This document shows, piece by piece, positions 22,745 to 35,372 of a stretch of 64,000 bases of DNA. Every line of letters starts with the position of its first letter. Within the stretch, counting starts at the first letter, position 1. Origin of the DNA: Paratinospora sagittata (lineage: Eukaryota; Streptophyta; Magnoliopsida; Ranunculales; Menispermaceae). The notes under the pieces are model-generated. The model was not told the DNA's origin, did no database searches, and saw nothing but the letters and a program-made list of their open reading frames with translations. The DNA is taken from assembly GCA_035771175.1 (NCBI GenBank), contig CM069607.1, positions 7,800,501 to 7,864,500 of the forward strand. Direction: 5' to 3'. Both the position numbers and the translations under genes were made by a program.

Positions 22745-24420
22745 GAGTCCAAGAGGGGGGGTGTGAATTGGACAAATAAGATAATTCAATGGCAAATAGT
22801 GAACTGAAAGAAAGTAGATGAACACATACAATTTATAGTGGTTTAGCTGTATGCCTACATCCACTACCTAACCTCCTTAGTTAGGATTTTTTAAAGTCTA
22901 CTGACTGATTCTCTTACGGGTGAGAACCAAACCATTACAAATACCCTTTTTCAGGTTCAAGGCAAACCTTTCTTTTTTCAGGCAAAAGATAAACCTACAA
23001 CTTCTCGATTTACAGGCTAGAGAACTATCTAAACGTCTTGACTTTCAAGCTAGAGAACTATCAAAACTTCTCGACTTTAAGGCTAGAGAACTACCTAAGC
23101 ACTCACTTTCTCGAGTAGGAGTAAACAACTATCCTAACTCAAGAATAAACAGATTTTTCTGTAGTTTGTGTAACTACAGTTACAAAGCTTGATACAGTTA
23201 CAAAGATACAAGATTAAAGTACAACTGTATTTTACGAGCTATTACCCAAATTCCTCCATCAGCAAAGAATGATGTAAGATTTAGGTCGTGCTGAAAAATT
23301 CGAGTAAAAACAGTTCAAAGATTTCTTTTCAAACAGAAATGATAAAGTATAAGCACAATGAAAATCTTTTGAATATAAGGAAATTTCAAAATACTTTTGA
23401 AACTAAAATAACTCTTTTAAGATTCAACCAACTTTCAAAAGTTTTGACACAGTGATTCTTTCTGTGTATTTCACTAATTTGAAAATCACATATTTATAGA
23501 GTTGATGTTAAAATCGTTATACACTTAGATTTGAAATTTGAATTTAAATATTTAGTCAAAACGACTCTAATCTCTCACTAAAATGGTAATCTTGATTTAT
23601 GAAAACATTCTGATTTAATTCAGTATACATGAATGAAGAAGTCATGGAAACAATGATTCATGTATTAGAAATGTCAGCAACAGATATGTCAGTTATCTTT
23701 TTAGATTTTTGGACAGAGTTGCAGGAGCATTATGTTAGAAGAGTAGCATCTTGACACACACAATGTCAAAAAGTGGGTTTCAACTGACTTTATTCCATGA
23801 ACGCGTTGAGGGACTGCCAGCGTCCTGATGCTCAATAGAATATTTAAAAACCAGAACTTGTAAGGGTGCTAACACGCAGGTAACGTCTTGACATTTTAAA
23901 AACATTTCAAATCTAAAAAGTTATCAGTGTGCTAATGAACAGTCAGCGCCCCTGATACATTATCATGTCAGTTCTGTGAGGGCACTTCCACAAAAGTAGC
24001 ATCCTGACATAACCTAATCATATGCTTTTAGCGTCCTGTTGAGGCTATCAGCGTCCTGATGGAACACTGAGAAAGCTGAGTTCTTTTGAGTTTTAATACC
24101 TTGATAAAAATTCGATTGAAACATGATAAAACTTTAATAAATTTGAATCAAACTGATTATTAAAAAGATTCAACAAAACTAATCAAAAAATCCTTCAAAG
24201 ATAAATCGATCGAAAACCATTTTCTTGATGAGAAAAAACATTGAATATCATGCAAATGATAATCAAAATTTGTTGAGGACTTTTGAGAAAAAGTTCTACA
24301 TTCTAAATACTTAATCTTCTTAAGACTTGATCTCGATTACTCAGTCTTTCATGATTTTAGTGCTGATTGACCTTGATCTTTTGATGTTGACTGAAACACT
24401 TAAACGAGATCATTAGATGA
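22745..24420. repeat. Dispersed repeat X, copy B
   Basis: This is the uninterrupted counterpart of copy A at 6190-9060. The GTCCAAGAGG...GTGAATTGGAC start, the CCACTACCTAACC...CTCTTACGGGTGAG block and the AGCGTCCTGATG motif run (23800-24065) appear in the same order. A short internal tandem repeat (GCTAGAGAACTATC, about 30 bp unit) lies at 23005-23100. No coding domain is seen. Confidence 0.6.
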
Positions 24421-24733
24421 ATAGGGTGAGTAGTTTGGAATCATTAGAACAGTTGCATCATGGCGTTTCTTAAGATAACATTGCCCATTCAATGAGATGG
24501 CCAAGATCAATGAAAATAAGGTTTTATGGTTCTTAGAGCTTCATGAGAATCTTGCAATCTTTTTAAAAAATTTTATGTTAATATTTTTTTAAAAATTATA
24601 CGTTATAATCCTAGTTTCTTCACTATCTTTAAAGCTTTACTGTTATATTTGCTTCAACCACTTCAATTCTATAGCCGTGGTTAATCTTTACTGATATAGC
24701 AACCAACATTTCAACCCCTTAAGTTGCAAACAA

Positions 24734-25003
24734 TTATGCCCATATTGGCGCCCTTAATACCACATGCACTTTGTCAAAATTTACTTTGGACATTCCTTTG
24801 GCTAGTGTTACCCGCTGTTTCTTGTGGTGCTCTTGTGGCTGTTGGAATGTAATTTTATGAACTATTAAGTATTCTCCCAAGTAAACTTTGGCAAATGTTG
24901 CATCAACGCACCATGAGTTCCATATAGATTCTCCATGTAGCCTTTTGTTCCTGTTGTGCAATATAAGCCGAGCAATAGCATGGAAATGATCAAAAGCCTT
25001 CAT
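24734..25003 (-). pseudogene. LINE ORF2 C-terminal fragment (start of RNase H-like domain)
   Basis: The minus strand frame has LHNRNKRLHGESIWNSW and later SKVNFDKVHV. This matches the linker and first strand of the RNase H-like domain at the end of plant L1-type ORF2 proteins, where W...N...HG and LKVNFDGA are usual. The catalytic Asp context is degraded (DK in place of DG). The rest of the domain is missing, and the fragment abuts the solo LTR at 25032. Confidence 0.5.
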
Positions 25004-25031
25004 GCCTCCAAGTCAAGGTCCTTAGGCATTA

Positions 25032-26442
25032 TGTAACACCCCGATTTTCAAACTTAAATTTCAAGTAAAGAACGAATATTTTAATTTTATCAAGAAAGAT
25101 CACTAAAAATTGAGATGTTAATCGTATCCGTCTATCTTAACCCCTAACCATTATATAGACAATAAAATTTGCAAAACTATGTATTTATATTCTTCTAACC
25201 AACTTACTGGTCAAGATAAACGAATACCCTTTCATCTTCATACCAAGGACCACATAATTCCACTATACAAATTTTTACATTGAATTGTGAGGGTACTTGC
25301 CCTTGTCCATCCATTATGGACACAACATTTAAATACATTCATCAAATAGAATTAATGAATTCAAGTCAAAGGTATTCACACGTGAAATAAATCATAGGGT
25401 CTTTATTAATCGTAATGATGTTCATTGAATTTCGATTATCAATACAATCTGTTCAAATAATAAACTTTTAAAAATCAAATAAAAATATTCAGTCCTATCA
25501 CCATAATACTAACAAATTATTTAACCCACCCCTACTACTCTGAACTATGTCACGAACTGGCGATTTTATTCTCCTAAGCACCTGCATATGAAAAGTATGG
25601 GTGAGCTTGAAAGCCCAGTGGGTCATCTAAACAATTCACAACATCTTATCATAATATATACACAAGAACATTACAAACAAGTTTCACACATTAATCGTTG
25701 CAACATTAGATTGTTTGAGTCGAGAATTTTATCACGTTCTAAATCACGTACCTTTGACACTACCCAAAAATTAGAACCTCGTTGGTGATATTCATCATGA
25801 ATAACTGCCCCATAATAAACATTAGCGATATTTCTTAGAATAACTGCCCCATAATAATCAATGGAGATATTCCTTAGAATAACTACCCCATATGTGTGAT
25901 TCTTATCTTAATTGTGTTCCTTAATGATGTCACACCATACATACAACCTAAGTATGATATTAATTGTATTCACAAGCCATATTCAAATTTCACTACACAT
26001 AGTATCATGTCAAAATGCCAAATATAATAGTATTAACGCATAAATTTTTCTATGCCAATATTCTCAAGTCATGTATTTCATCATCAGGCATTATAATATA
26101 CAATTGAATTCAATTACCACATGAATTGCATGCATCCAATTATCATTTGATTAGAACAAAAATCATGCTGACACACATATCATCATAGTTAACAATCACA
26201 ACATGATATATATAAAATCATGTAAAATAGGCATGCATAAGCAATCTAATAATACTATAGACCTAATTAATTTAACATTCCTATCTATATATCAAAATAA
26301 AATATTATGAAGGCCTAGAATCATCCCCACCTGTAACGCACGCAATTGGTTCTTGTCTAAATTCCTTGGTGCGTAATGTACGTCCTCAACCTATACATAC
26401 ATATTACATTTGCATTAGTTGTGTATACCTACCCAAGTTTAT

Positions 26443-26529
<87 letters not shown>

Positions 26530-27797
26530 ATGAGGGTGGTTGGAGGAGGCGAGGATATCAGGACCGCGAAACGTCGACCAGACGCCAGCAGTTCTCCCTT
26601 CAAGCACCTCTAGGACCTTTTAAACAACGTGGAGAAGATCAAACACGAGGAGGCATCGTTGCTTTTTCGTTCGAGAGGGGAAAGCATCGGATAAAACCCT
26701 CGCATGATTCAACAACTCTGATAAACATAGGGGTTTATGGTTTAAATGAACGTGCAAACTCGTGCTTGAAAGAAAAGAAGATTGGGTGCTCGGCGAGATT
26801 CGTTGAAGAAAAACTCTGTTTTTTTTTTCATTCTCAATCTCCTCAAATTGGGTGTTTGGTGAACATTGGTGCAGAGAAACGAGGAACAGAGGGAAAATGG
26901 CAGAGAAAAGAAGAGAAAAAAGAGAGGAAAGGGGAGAGGAATAAGGAGGCAGTCGTTGCTGCTTCTGCTGCTTCCATGGCAGCCGAGAAACAGAGCATCG
27001 CCATGCTCTATTTCACTATCTTCTTTCCGGCTATTGGGCCATGTTCACCGGTGGGAAATTGTCCAGCTGTGTTGTTGTGCTGCTTCCATGGCAGCTGAGA
27101 AACAGAGCATCTCCATGCTCTATTTCACTATCTTCCTTCCGGCTATTGGGCTACGTTAATGGCAGTGAAAATAGGGAATAGCTATGGTGCGAAGAGAAAG
27201 AGAAAAGATAAAGAGAAAGAAAAGAGAAGGGGAGAGGTTGCTCACCGTGGGTACTGCTACGGATTCTTGTCGTCCTTCGTGCCCTTCAGTTACTGGTTCG
27301 TGAGAGAAGAACGATCGAAAAGAGAGCGGAGAAAGAAGAGAGAAGCGAGAGGGTTTCGAGAAAGAGAGAGGGTTTGTGCGATTGAGTTTTGAGGTTTCAG
27401 ACGAGTCACAATTTGGGTTTTGAAAGAGAGGGTTGGGTTTTGTGCGATTGAGGTTTTGAGAGAAAGGGGCGAGATTAGCGAGAGATCAGAGACAATCGAG
27501 GCGAGAGATGGGGAAGATGGCGGAGAAGAGAAGAGAGAGAGAGAGCGGCGAGATTTCAGAGAGATAGATGGGTTTGAGTTTGAGCGATAGAGAAGAGAGG
27601 GGCGGGATTGTAGGATCGCAGCTGTAGAGGGCGAGATTGTAGCGAGAGCGTAGGGATTGCAGAGCGAGAGAGGCGCGATTGGATTTTGAAAGAGAGAGGT
27701 GATTTTGCAGGGCGAGAGAGATTACAGGATCGCAGGGCGATGTCGTCAGAAGCGGCGAAGAAGATGAGTACGTGAGTTTTTTTTTCAGGGGATTACA
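25032..27797 (+). mobile_element. Solo LTR (2.77 kb), same family as the inverted arms in RBX1 intron 3
   Basis: Starts TGTAACACCCCGATTTTC and ends GGGGATTACA, flanked by CATTA (25027-25031) and CATAA (27798-27802), a one-mismatch 5 bp duplication. The order of blocks (ATTGTCCATCCATTATGGACAC-type, CCCAGTGGGTCATCTAAAC, GAATCATNCCCACCTG, a (TA)n run, then a purine-rich GAGAGAG 3' third) is the same as in 44407-47095 and inverted in 53154-55872. This independent copy supports reading those arms as LTRs. A block of about 110 bp (CAGAGCATC...CCATGCTCTATTTCAC) is duplicated at about 26975-27150. Confidence 0.78.
26452..26527. repeat. (AT)n microsatellite inside the solo LTR
   Basis: About 75 bp of uninterrupted AT/TA dinucleotides. 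Confidence 0.95.
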
Positions 27798-28640
27798 CAT
27801 AAAATCCCATGTCATGAGTAATTAAATTCTAATGAGTTTACATAATTAGTTCCACCAAAGCGTATTAGATTTCAACTAATGCTGATATAATCTCCATTGT
27901 TAAAAAATATATTTCAGAATTGAAATTAAAAAAAAATTATTGATAGTTTTGAAAGAATGATAAAAGTGATCAGCTCCCAGGTTGCCTAAGGTGCCTTTGG
28001 CGTAATTGGGTAGGGCTGGACACGTTCTTTTGAATAGCTTTCTTTATCCCAGTAACCATCAAACATTCAATAGTCATCTTATTGAACTTTTGGTATTATG
28101 ATACTAATTAAACTTTAAATAAATATTTGTTATGCATAGATTAGGTTCGACATTAAAAACATGTTCGTCGAGGTGATTAGAAACGGTCTGGCTTAATTAC
28201 CTGTGGGTAACTTTTAATTTTACCCTTCATTTAGCAACTATAATATATGTTAAAAATGGTTGGAACTACTTTTATTTATTTTTTTGAAAAATTGGCTTCA
28301 CCAACTTTTTCCTAGCTTTAAGCTTATGGAATATCCTGACAAAAAAAACTTTTAAATATATCTAGTAAATTGGTTACATAGTTGTGGGACAATATTGATT
28401 GGTCATGAGCAATTGCTTCTTATTTCTCTCAAGGTCGAGTGTACGAACATAACAAGAAAAAGAAACAAATTAAGTTGCTTTCTACCAAGCAAATTAACAT
28501 GTACTCTTGATTCAAACAGGGTATAGATAGAGGGAGTGCTTTCTACCATTGGCCCTAGTGTAATCTCATGTTTACCTTGATGTTATTCTTTTCTTTCTTC
28601 TTAAAAAATAAAGAAAAACATTAGTAATAGAATTGATATT
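27798..28640. other. Region upstream of the LINE, no gene recognised
   Basis: AT-rich, with no coding domain and no clear element boundary. Part may be the 5'UTR of the LINE whose ORF1 begins at about 28700. Confidence 0.4.
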
Positions 28641-29713
28641 TTGAGCGAATGTCGATTCGTGCGAATGCAATGCGCCGCGAACACGAGTGCTAAGAAACAA
28701 GCAACTATGGATGATCGTTCTTCTCGGTCTGAACAGAAAATTGATCTCCTCGAAAGAAGCAAGAACAATAAGAAGGTTGATGAGATTAATTCGCCGTTTT
28801 TGCATGATGAGCAGGGCATGGGATCTCATGAAGGTCCACTGGTGCAAGAAATGATGATGTCTGACCACAATGGTCAGAATGATAGTGCTACTATGTCTTT
28901 TAAGGACAAGCTTTTGAATGGTCTTCTTAAGGATGTTAATGCTACTAACTTTCTCTCTAAGAGTTTGGTGATAGGGACCATGTTTCTCATTATGAAGATT
29001 TGAAAGGAATCAAGAATAATTTTTTATTTCAGAAGATTTTTCTTGAAGAATCGGTTATCAGGAGGCTTAGACAACCATGGAAAAAAATAGTTATAGTTAA
29101 AACTTGTAAGAAAATCCGTCGGTTATAATTTTATATGTGCCCAAATGAATTCCTTATGGAAGCCTCAAGGGGAACTTGAGGTTATTGATCTTGGCTGCGA
29201 CTTTTTCCTGGTGAAATTTGATTGTGACGAAAATTGTGTTCGAACAGTCACAGGTGGTCCATGGATCATTTTTTATCACTATTTATCAATTCAAAGATGG
29301 ACCCCCAATTTCAAACCGGTAAATGCCTGCATTTCTACTGTCTCAGCTTGGGTTTGTTTGCCTGGTCTCTCAATAGAATATTATGATCAAGATGTGTTGT
29401 TCTGAATTAGGAAGGTCATTAGCAAAACGCTTAAGATTGATGCCAACATGAGATTGGCGGTAAGAGGGAAGTATGTTAGAATTTGTGTGGAGATTAATCT
29501 TGATGAAGCATTAGTCCAAAGGTTTTTATTGGAGATTTTCGACAATGTGTTGAATATGAAGGGTTGCACTCTATTTGTTTCCAATGTGGACGTGTGGATC
29601 ATAGATTGGAAGAATGTTGGTATAAGGAAGATATTATGAAGAACTCTGGTGATGCTAATCATGCTGATTCCTCGGCAAAACAAGATGCTAATCGAGATGT
29701 TGCAGATCAAGTG
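28641..29713 (+). pseudogene. LINE (L1-type) ORF1, 5' part, interrupted by a copia insertion
   Basis: The frames encode a plant LINE ORF1 protein: an acidic N-terminus from about 28707, then the DUF4283-type domain (FFLVKFDCDENC, TGGPWIIFYHYLSIQRW, WVCLPGLSIEYYDQDVLF) and a CCHC-type zinc knuckle. The knuckle is readable only after a frameshift (CFQCGRVDHRLEEC, about 29575-29630). At least three frameshifts or stops break it (for example about 29000 and 29402). The protein would bind LINE RNA. The reading continues after the copia element at 35373, where FGPWMVA follows as expected. Confidence 0.75.
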
Positions 29714-29718
29714 TCAAC

Positions 29719-29906
29719 TGTTGGCGTGAGCTGTAATTGAAAACAAGGGTGATTAGCGTTAGTTTAGGAAACGTTTGAAAATAGCAAGGATTTGGTTAGA
29801 TACGTTTGAAAATAGCAAAGATTTGTTTACATTTTATTCCTTTAAAATGTATATAACCTATGGAAATACAAAGGAAAATATGAATGAAAAATAGAATGTT
29901 TTGACA
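29719..29906 (+). repeat. 5' LTR of the copia element
   Basis: 188 bp, TGTTGG...TTGACA, immediately followed by the tRNA-Met primer binding site. It matches the 3' LTR at 35180-35367 with a scatter of substitutions. Confidence 0.95.
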
Positions 29907-30233
29907 TGGTATCAGAGCAAGGTTACAAACCATTTGAGCCGATTCTCTCTGCGTGCCATCTTTCCTCGTCGGCGTTGCTCTGACGTTCATTTTTGATTTC
30001 ATTCCCCGTTGTTTTTGCTGCTGAAGAAGAAGAAGAAGAGCGAAGGAGCACGCAATAGCAACCATGGCGACTTGCTGTTGATGTTATCGAAACATCTGCA
30101 GATTCCCTTTTGAAGATCTATAACCCTCCATCTCTTCCCTCGCACCTTGCAATCGGCTCGAGCCCCACCGTATTCCGGTGACATCCGTCAACGAAAACAG
30201 AGCGTCAATCGCGATGTCGCTGAAACCCTCTTT

Positions 30234-30234
<1 letters not shown>

Positions 30235-30266
<32 letters not shown>
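30235..30266. repeat. (CT)n microsatellite in the copia leader
   Basis: A CT dinucleotide run lies within the untranslated leader, which ends at about 30727. Confidence 0.9.
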
Positions 30267-30268
<2 letters not shown>

Positions 30269-30779
30269 CTTCAACTGCAAAAACCCAAGTATTATCGGTC
30301 ATCCGATCATCGAAACCCAAAGCCATAGTTCACGGCTTCACGATTTCAACTTCCTCGCCGGAGTTGCTCACGACTTCACAATATCCAGATTTTTTTTTTT
30401 GCAGAAAGCGTCCGGAAAGAAGAGAGAGTCATCCGAGTTTGGCTCCCAACAAGTGAATCAGTTGGACCGTCGCTTTCGACCCGTTTAATGGTGGTGTTGT
30501 GAAGTGAGGTAAAGGGAAGAGAGTTGTAGTTTGTATTCAGTTTTTCGGTGTGGCTGCTATCTGTGTCTGTCGGGTGATTATTAAACTATGCACCGGGGCT
30601 CACTAAAGAAGTGCGTTGATCTTATGTGTAAAAGGGTGTGATTCCGCTTGACAAAAAAAAGAAAAAATTGGAGTAAGTGATGAAGAGATTGTCAAGCAAT
30701 CGATTGTCAAGCAATTGACCCACTTATTATAATGCAATAAACTACTCAAGATCCGACCGCATCTCCGAAAATCACAGAT

Positions 30780-31592
30780 CTGAGTATTGCACCTTACCCT
30801 TCCTTCCGTGGCAGATTCTGATTACCAGAATACTCCTGGCAACGCGTCCAATCTCTCTGATTCTATCCTTGAATTGACTACAAGGATGAATGAAGTTTTG
30901 AATAACACTCGGACCCAGACCATCACCACTAAAACATCTGCTGCTCAGATCGACATTAAGTTGGACGATTCCAATTATGCACTGTAGTCCCAGGATGTTG
31001 TGATGTATATCTCGGGCAATGACAAACTGGGATACATTAACAATGACTTTCCCCAGCCGCCATCAACTGATCCTTCCTTTCCAAGTGGCGCACTGATAAT
31101 GCTATTGTTAAAGGTTGGTTAATTACTTCCATGGATCTGTATTTAATTGGCAATTTTATTCGCTTTCCTACGGCAAAAGAGGTTTGGGATGTTATTGCAA
31201 CTACCTTCTTCGATGGTAGTGATACATCGCAAGTGTATGATCTTCGACGTCGTGTGAGTACACTGAAATAAGCTGCGGGCTCGCTAGAAAAATATTACAC
31301 AGCATTGCAGGGTCTATGGCGTGAAATTGATTTCCGCCGACCGCATCCTATAGAATGTTCTGTTGATATTCAACACTATAATCGGATCATCCAAGAAGAC
31401 CGTGTTTATGTTTTTCTGGATGGTCTTGATGATCGGCTAGACAATATTCGTGCTGATGTTTTACAGATAAAACCATTTCCTATAGTTGAACAGGCTTATG
31501 CGCATGTTAGGCGGGAGGCTATTCGACAACAAATGATGACTACCCATGACACCGATGGGCCCCAGGGGGCTGTCTTGGCGTCGAAAGCTTAA
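30780..31592 (+). pseudogene. Copia gag
   Basis: The frames spell a typical plant copia gag (UBN2/gag_pre type): IDIKLDDSNYAL then a TAG where Trp is expected (30985-30987), YISGNDKLGYIN, KGWLITSMD after a frameshift, FFDGSDTSQVYDLRRRV, a TAA, then LEKYYTALQGLWREIDFRRP and QEDRVYVFLDGLDDRL. Several stops and shifts are present. The product would form the virus-like particle. Confidence 0.85.
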
Positions 31593-31604
31593 GCACCTCT
31601 GGTC

Positions 31605-34600
31605 ATGGTAAATCTGCCAAGCACCGACATTCTACTGAGGGAACAAAATGCTCTCATTGTGGCAACCAGAAACACACACGTGAAAATTGTTTTAAGCTGC
31701 ATGAGTACCCTGATTGGTGGCATGATCTTCAAGCCCGTAAGCGTCCTGATGGCACCGGCACTAGTGGACGTTCAGGCACGACTGTTGTTGCTAGTGCAGA
31801 AACTCATCTCTCTTTTATACAATCGGCTGCAATGTCCACGGATGCTCCTCCCAACTTAAACTCAGGTATCTCTGGTTTTGCTCTTTTTACCTCCCATAAA
31901 AATGCGGATTGTGGGGCATGGCTTCTCGACTTGGGGGCCACGGACCATAAGACTTTTGCTGCTTCGGACTTCTCTCAAACTTCTCTTCCACGACGCACTA
32001 ACATAGCTAATGCCAATGGTGTTATCTCACTAGTCACTGGAGCTGGCTCTGTGACTTTATCTCCATCCCTCACTTTATCCAATACTTTACTTGTTCCGTC
32101 TTTATCCCATAAACTATTGTCTATAAGCCAGCTTACTGCAGACCTTGACTGTGTTGTACTTATTTATCCAAATTTTTGTCTTATCCAGGATATTCTCACC
32201 AAGGAGATAATTGGACGTGGTACTAAGAGGGGGGGATTATATTGTGTGGATGACATCGGCCAGGCCAACAACATGAACAATCTGCATGTTAATAAAGAAA
32301 CAACATTGTGGTTATGGCATCAACGCTTGGGACACCCATCTTTTCCGTGTTTGAAGCGTGTTTTACCTAATTTTGTTAAGCATTTGCAGACTTCTGACTT
32401 GAAGTGTGATACTTGTGTTTTGGCTAAGAGCCATCGCGCTACTTACCCATTGAGCATGAATAAAAGTGACACTCCATTTGCATTAATTCACTCTGATATA
32501 TGGGGGCCCTCACCCATTGCTAATATGCCTGGCTTTCATTGGTTTGTTATTTTTGTGGATGATTGTACCCGTATGACATGACTCTACTTGGTAAAACACA
32601 AAGATGAAGTTCTCAGTGTTTTTAAAACATTTCATGCTATGGTTGGTACTCAGTACGGTGCCACCACGAAGGTTCTCCGCTCTGATAATGGTGGTGAATA
32701 TGTTAATACATATCTTCATTCTTATTTTTCCCACCATGGTTTAATTCATGAAACTTAATGCTTACAAACACCCCAACAGAACGGTGTCGCCGAGAGGAAG
32801 AATAGACATATTCTAGAGACTGACCCTGCTATGCTTCTTGGTGCCAATATGCTCAAACGTTTTTGGACCGATGTCGTCTCAACTGCTGCCCATCTTCTCA
32901 ACCGAATGCCATCCAAGGTTCTATCATTTAAAACACCCCTTCAATCTCTTTCCGATCATGTGTCCTTACCTACGGCGCAGATGCTTCCTCCTCGTATCTT
33001 TGGGTGTGTCGCATACATGTATCTCCACAAAAACCAACGCAGTAAGCTTGATCCATGTGCACGTCGGTGTGTGTTTTTGGGCTATAGTATCCATCAAAAA
33101 GGGTACTGTTGCTACGATCCTACTACCCGAAAACTCTATGTGACTATGGATGTTCAATTTTTGGAAGCTGACATGTTTTTTTCATCTACGACACCTCCTT
33201 CTCCTCTTCAGGGGGAGATACATAATGAAGAGTTGAATTGGTCCCAACATGAGACAACAAATGATTTTGATTGGTTCAGACTTGAGGGGCCGTGTGAGCA
33301 TGAGGAGCAAAATCGGAGTGAGACGCCGCATGAGCATGATGGGCCGAATGATAACTCAGGCGATGTGAACTGTGAAATTGAGGTATTTCTAAATGCAGAG
33401 CATGCAACATCTAAAATCGAGCCTATCTCCCCTACCTCTGAAGTGCCAGCCGAATCCTCTCTTGAGAATAATCCTATGGTAAGCACCACTATTACACCCT
33501 TACATGTCAATGACATAGATGATTTTGTGGGATATGTTTTACCTCCCAAGTATAATCGCGGCAAGCCACCTAATAGATATTCTCCAGATATTGAAGAAAG
33601 AAGGTTGAGGTATCCGATTGCTAACTATGTATCCACCGAGAAACTCTCTGAACCTCTTAAGAATTTTGCACAGGAACTCTCCACATGTCAGATTCCTACT
33701 AGTGTTCATGAGGCATTGGCAAATCCAAGATGGACCCGAGCTATAGAGGAAGAAATGGAGGCACTACTAAAAAATGATACATGGACTCTTGTTCCATTAC
33801 CTGAAGGAAAACAGACAGTGGGATACACATGAGTGTTATGGATCTATTGAGCGGTACAAAGTGAGACTAGTAGCGAAGGGATATACGCAAACATATGGGG
33901 TTGACTTTTCTCACCTATAGCCTAGTTGAATACCGTTAGAGTATTATTGTCTCTTGCAGCAAATCTTGATTGACCTTTGCATCAATTTGATGTGAAAAAT
34001 ATTTTTTTCAACGGTGACCTCCAAGAAGAGGTGTATATGGATGTTCCTCCAGGTTATATAGCTTCTTCAGATAATGGAGTGGTGTGTAAATTGCAGCGAG
34101 CATGGTTTGGAAGGCTTAGCTTGGCAATGAAGAAATATGGCTTCCAACAAAGTAACTCTGATCACACTTTGTTCTTGAAGCGTCAGTTGGGTAAGGTAAC
34201 GACTCTGATAGTCTATGTAGATGACATGATTATTACAGGAGATGATGAAGAAGAAATCTTTCTACTTCAAAAGCAATTAGCAACTGAATTTGAGATGAAG
34301 AATCTGGGAGGACTCAAGTATTTCTTGGGAATTGAAGTTGCTAGGTCTAAGCAAGGTATATTTCTCTCTCAACAGAAATACATATTAGACTTGCTAACCG
34401 AAGTAGGGATGTTGGAGTGTAGACTTGTAGACACCCCCATTGTTCAGAATCACAAACTTAGAGAATACCCAGACCAAGTACCAACAGATAAAGGTAGATA
34501 CCATAGATTAGTTGGTAAACTCATTTATCTCTCTCATACTCGTCCAGATATTGCATATGTTGTGAATGTTGTAAGTCAGTTTATGCATAATCCAAGTAAA

Positions 34601-35130
34601 AGCCACATGGAAGCAATGATTCGAATACTTCGATACTTGAAGTCATCTTTAAGCAAGGGGCTTATGTTCTCAAAACATAACAGTCTGTTGATGGTTTATG
34701 GATATACGGATGCAGATCGGGCACATAATATCACCGATAGAAAGTCCACCTCGGGATATTTTACATTTGTTAGAGGAAATCTTGTAACCTGGAGAAGCAA
34801 AAAGCAAAAAGTGGTAGCGTTGTCAAGTGCTGAAGCTGAGTTTAGGGGAATTGCTAAAGGTCTTTGTGAACTCCTTTGGCTAAGAAAGCTACTTACTGAA
34901 ATTAGGTTTGCTCCTAACTCTGAGATGGATCTTTTGTGTGACAATAAAGCTGCAATTACAATTTTTCATAATCCCATTCAACATGATCGTACTAAACAGT
35001 GGAGGTAGATCGACAGTTCATCAAGGAAAATCTTGAAGCAAAAATAATTAGGTTTCCATTTGTAAAATCTGAAGATCAATTGGCGGATATCCTTACAAAA
35101 GTTATATTGAGCAAGAACTTCTATAACTCA
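31605..35130 (+). pseudogene. Copia pol: zinc knuckle, protease, integrase, RT, RNase H
   Basis: Domains occur in copia order. A CCHC knuckle (CSHCGNQKHTRENC) lies at about 31650-31695. The protease site reads DLGATDH at about 31928-31950, where DSGATDH is usual, so its catalytic motif is altered. The pre-integrase segment (LWLWHQRLGHPSF) is at about 32310, and the integrase core (HSDIWGP, then SDNGGEY, then PQQNGVAERKN) at about 32490-32805. RT carries YVDDMIITGDD near 34217-34250. RNase H (DADRAHN, SSAEAEFRGI, CDNKAAI) runs to about 35000, where a frameshift occurs; the tail (RFPFVKSEDQLADILTK) continues to about 35100. In-frame stops occur at about 32578, 32757 and 33830-33970. Confidence 0.92.
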
Positions 35131-35179
35131 CTTGACAAGTTGGGCATGTGAGACCTCTATGCATCAACTTAAGGGAGAG

Positions 35180-35367
35180 TGTTGGTGTGAGCTGTAATTG
35201 AAAACAAGGGTAATTAGCATTAATTTAAGAAACGTTTGAAAATAGCAAGGATTTGGTTAGATACGTTTAAAAATAGCAAAGATTTGTTTAGATTTTATTC
35301 CTTTAAAATGTATATAACCTATGAAAATACAAAGGAAAATAATAATGAAAAATAAAATGTTTTGACA
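35180..35367 (+). repeat. 3' LTR of the copia element
   Basis: Starts TGTTGGTGTGAGC directly after the AAGGGAGAG polypurine tract and ends TTTTGACA before the TCAAC duplication. Confidence 0.95.
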
Positions 35368-35372
35368 TCAAC

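Larger units (their letters stand above)
29719..35367 (+). mobile_element. Full-length but decayed Ty1/copia retrotransposon
   Basis: The element has direct LTRs of 188 bp (29719-29906 and 35180-35367), both starting TGTTGG and ending TTTTGACA. A primer binding site TGGTATCAGAGC (29907-29918, initiator tRNA-Met) and a polypurine tract AAGGGAGAG (35171-35179) are present. A perfect 5 bp duplication TCAAC flanks it (29714-29718 and 35368-35372). It sits inside LINE ORF1. The LTRs differ at several positions, so the insertion is not recent. Stops and frameshifts in gag and pol make it non-autonomous. Confidence 0.95.

Noticed and set aside
24734..25003. A functional host gene on the minus strand
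   Set aside because: It matches only the linker and first strand of a LINE RNase H-like domain, without the rest of the protein.
26404..26613. Frames encoding long Ile-Tyr runs
   Set aside because: These are translations of an (AT)n microsatellite.
33208..33564. Minus-strand open frame opposite copia pol
   Set aside because: It is an antisense shadow of the integrase/RT linker and has no domain.
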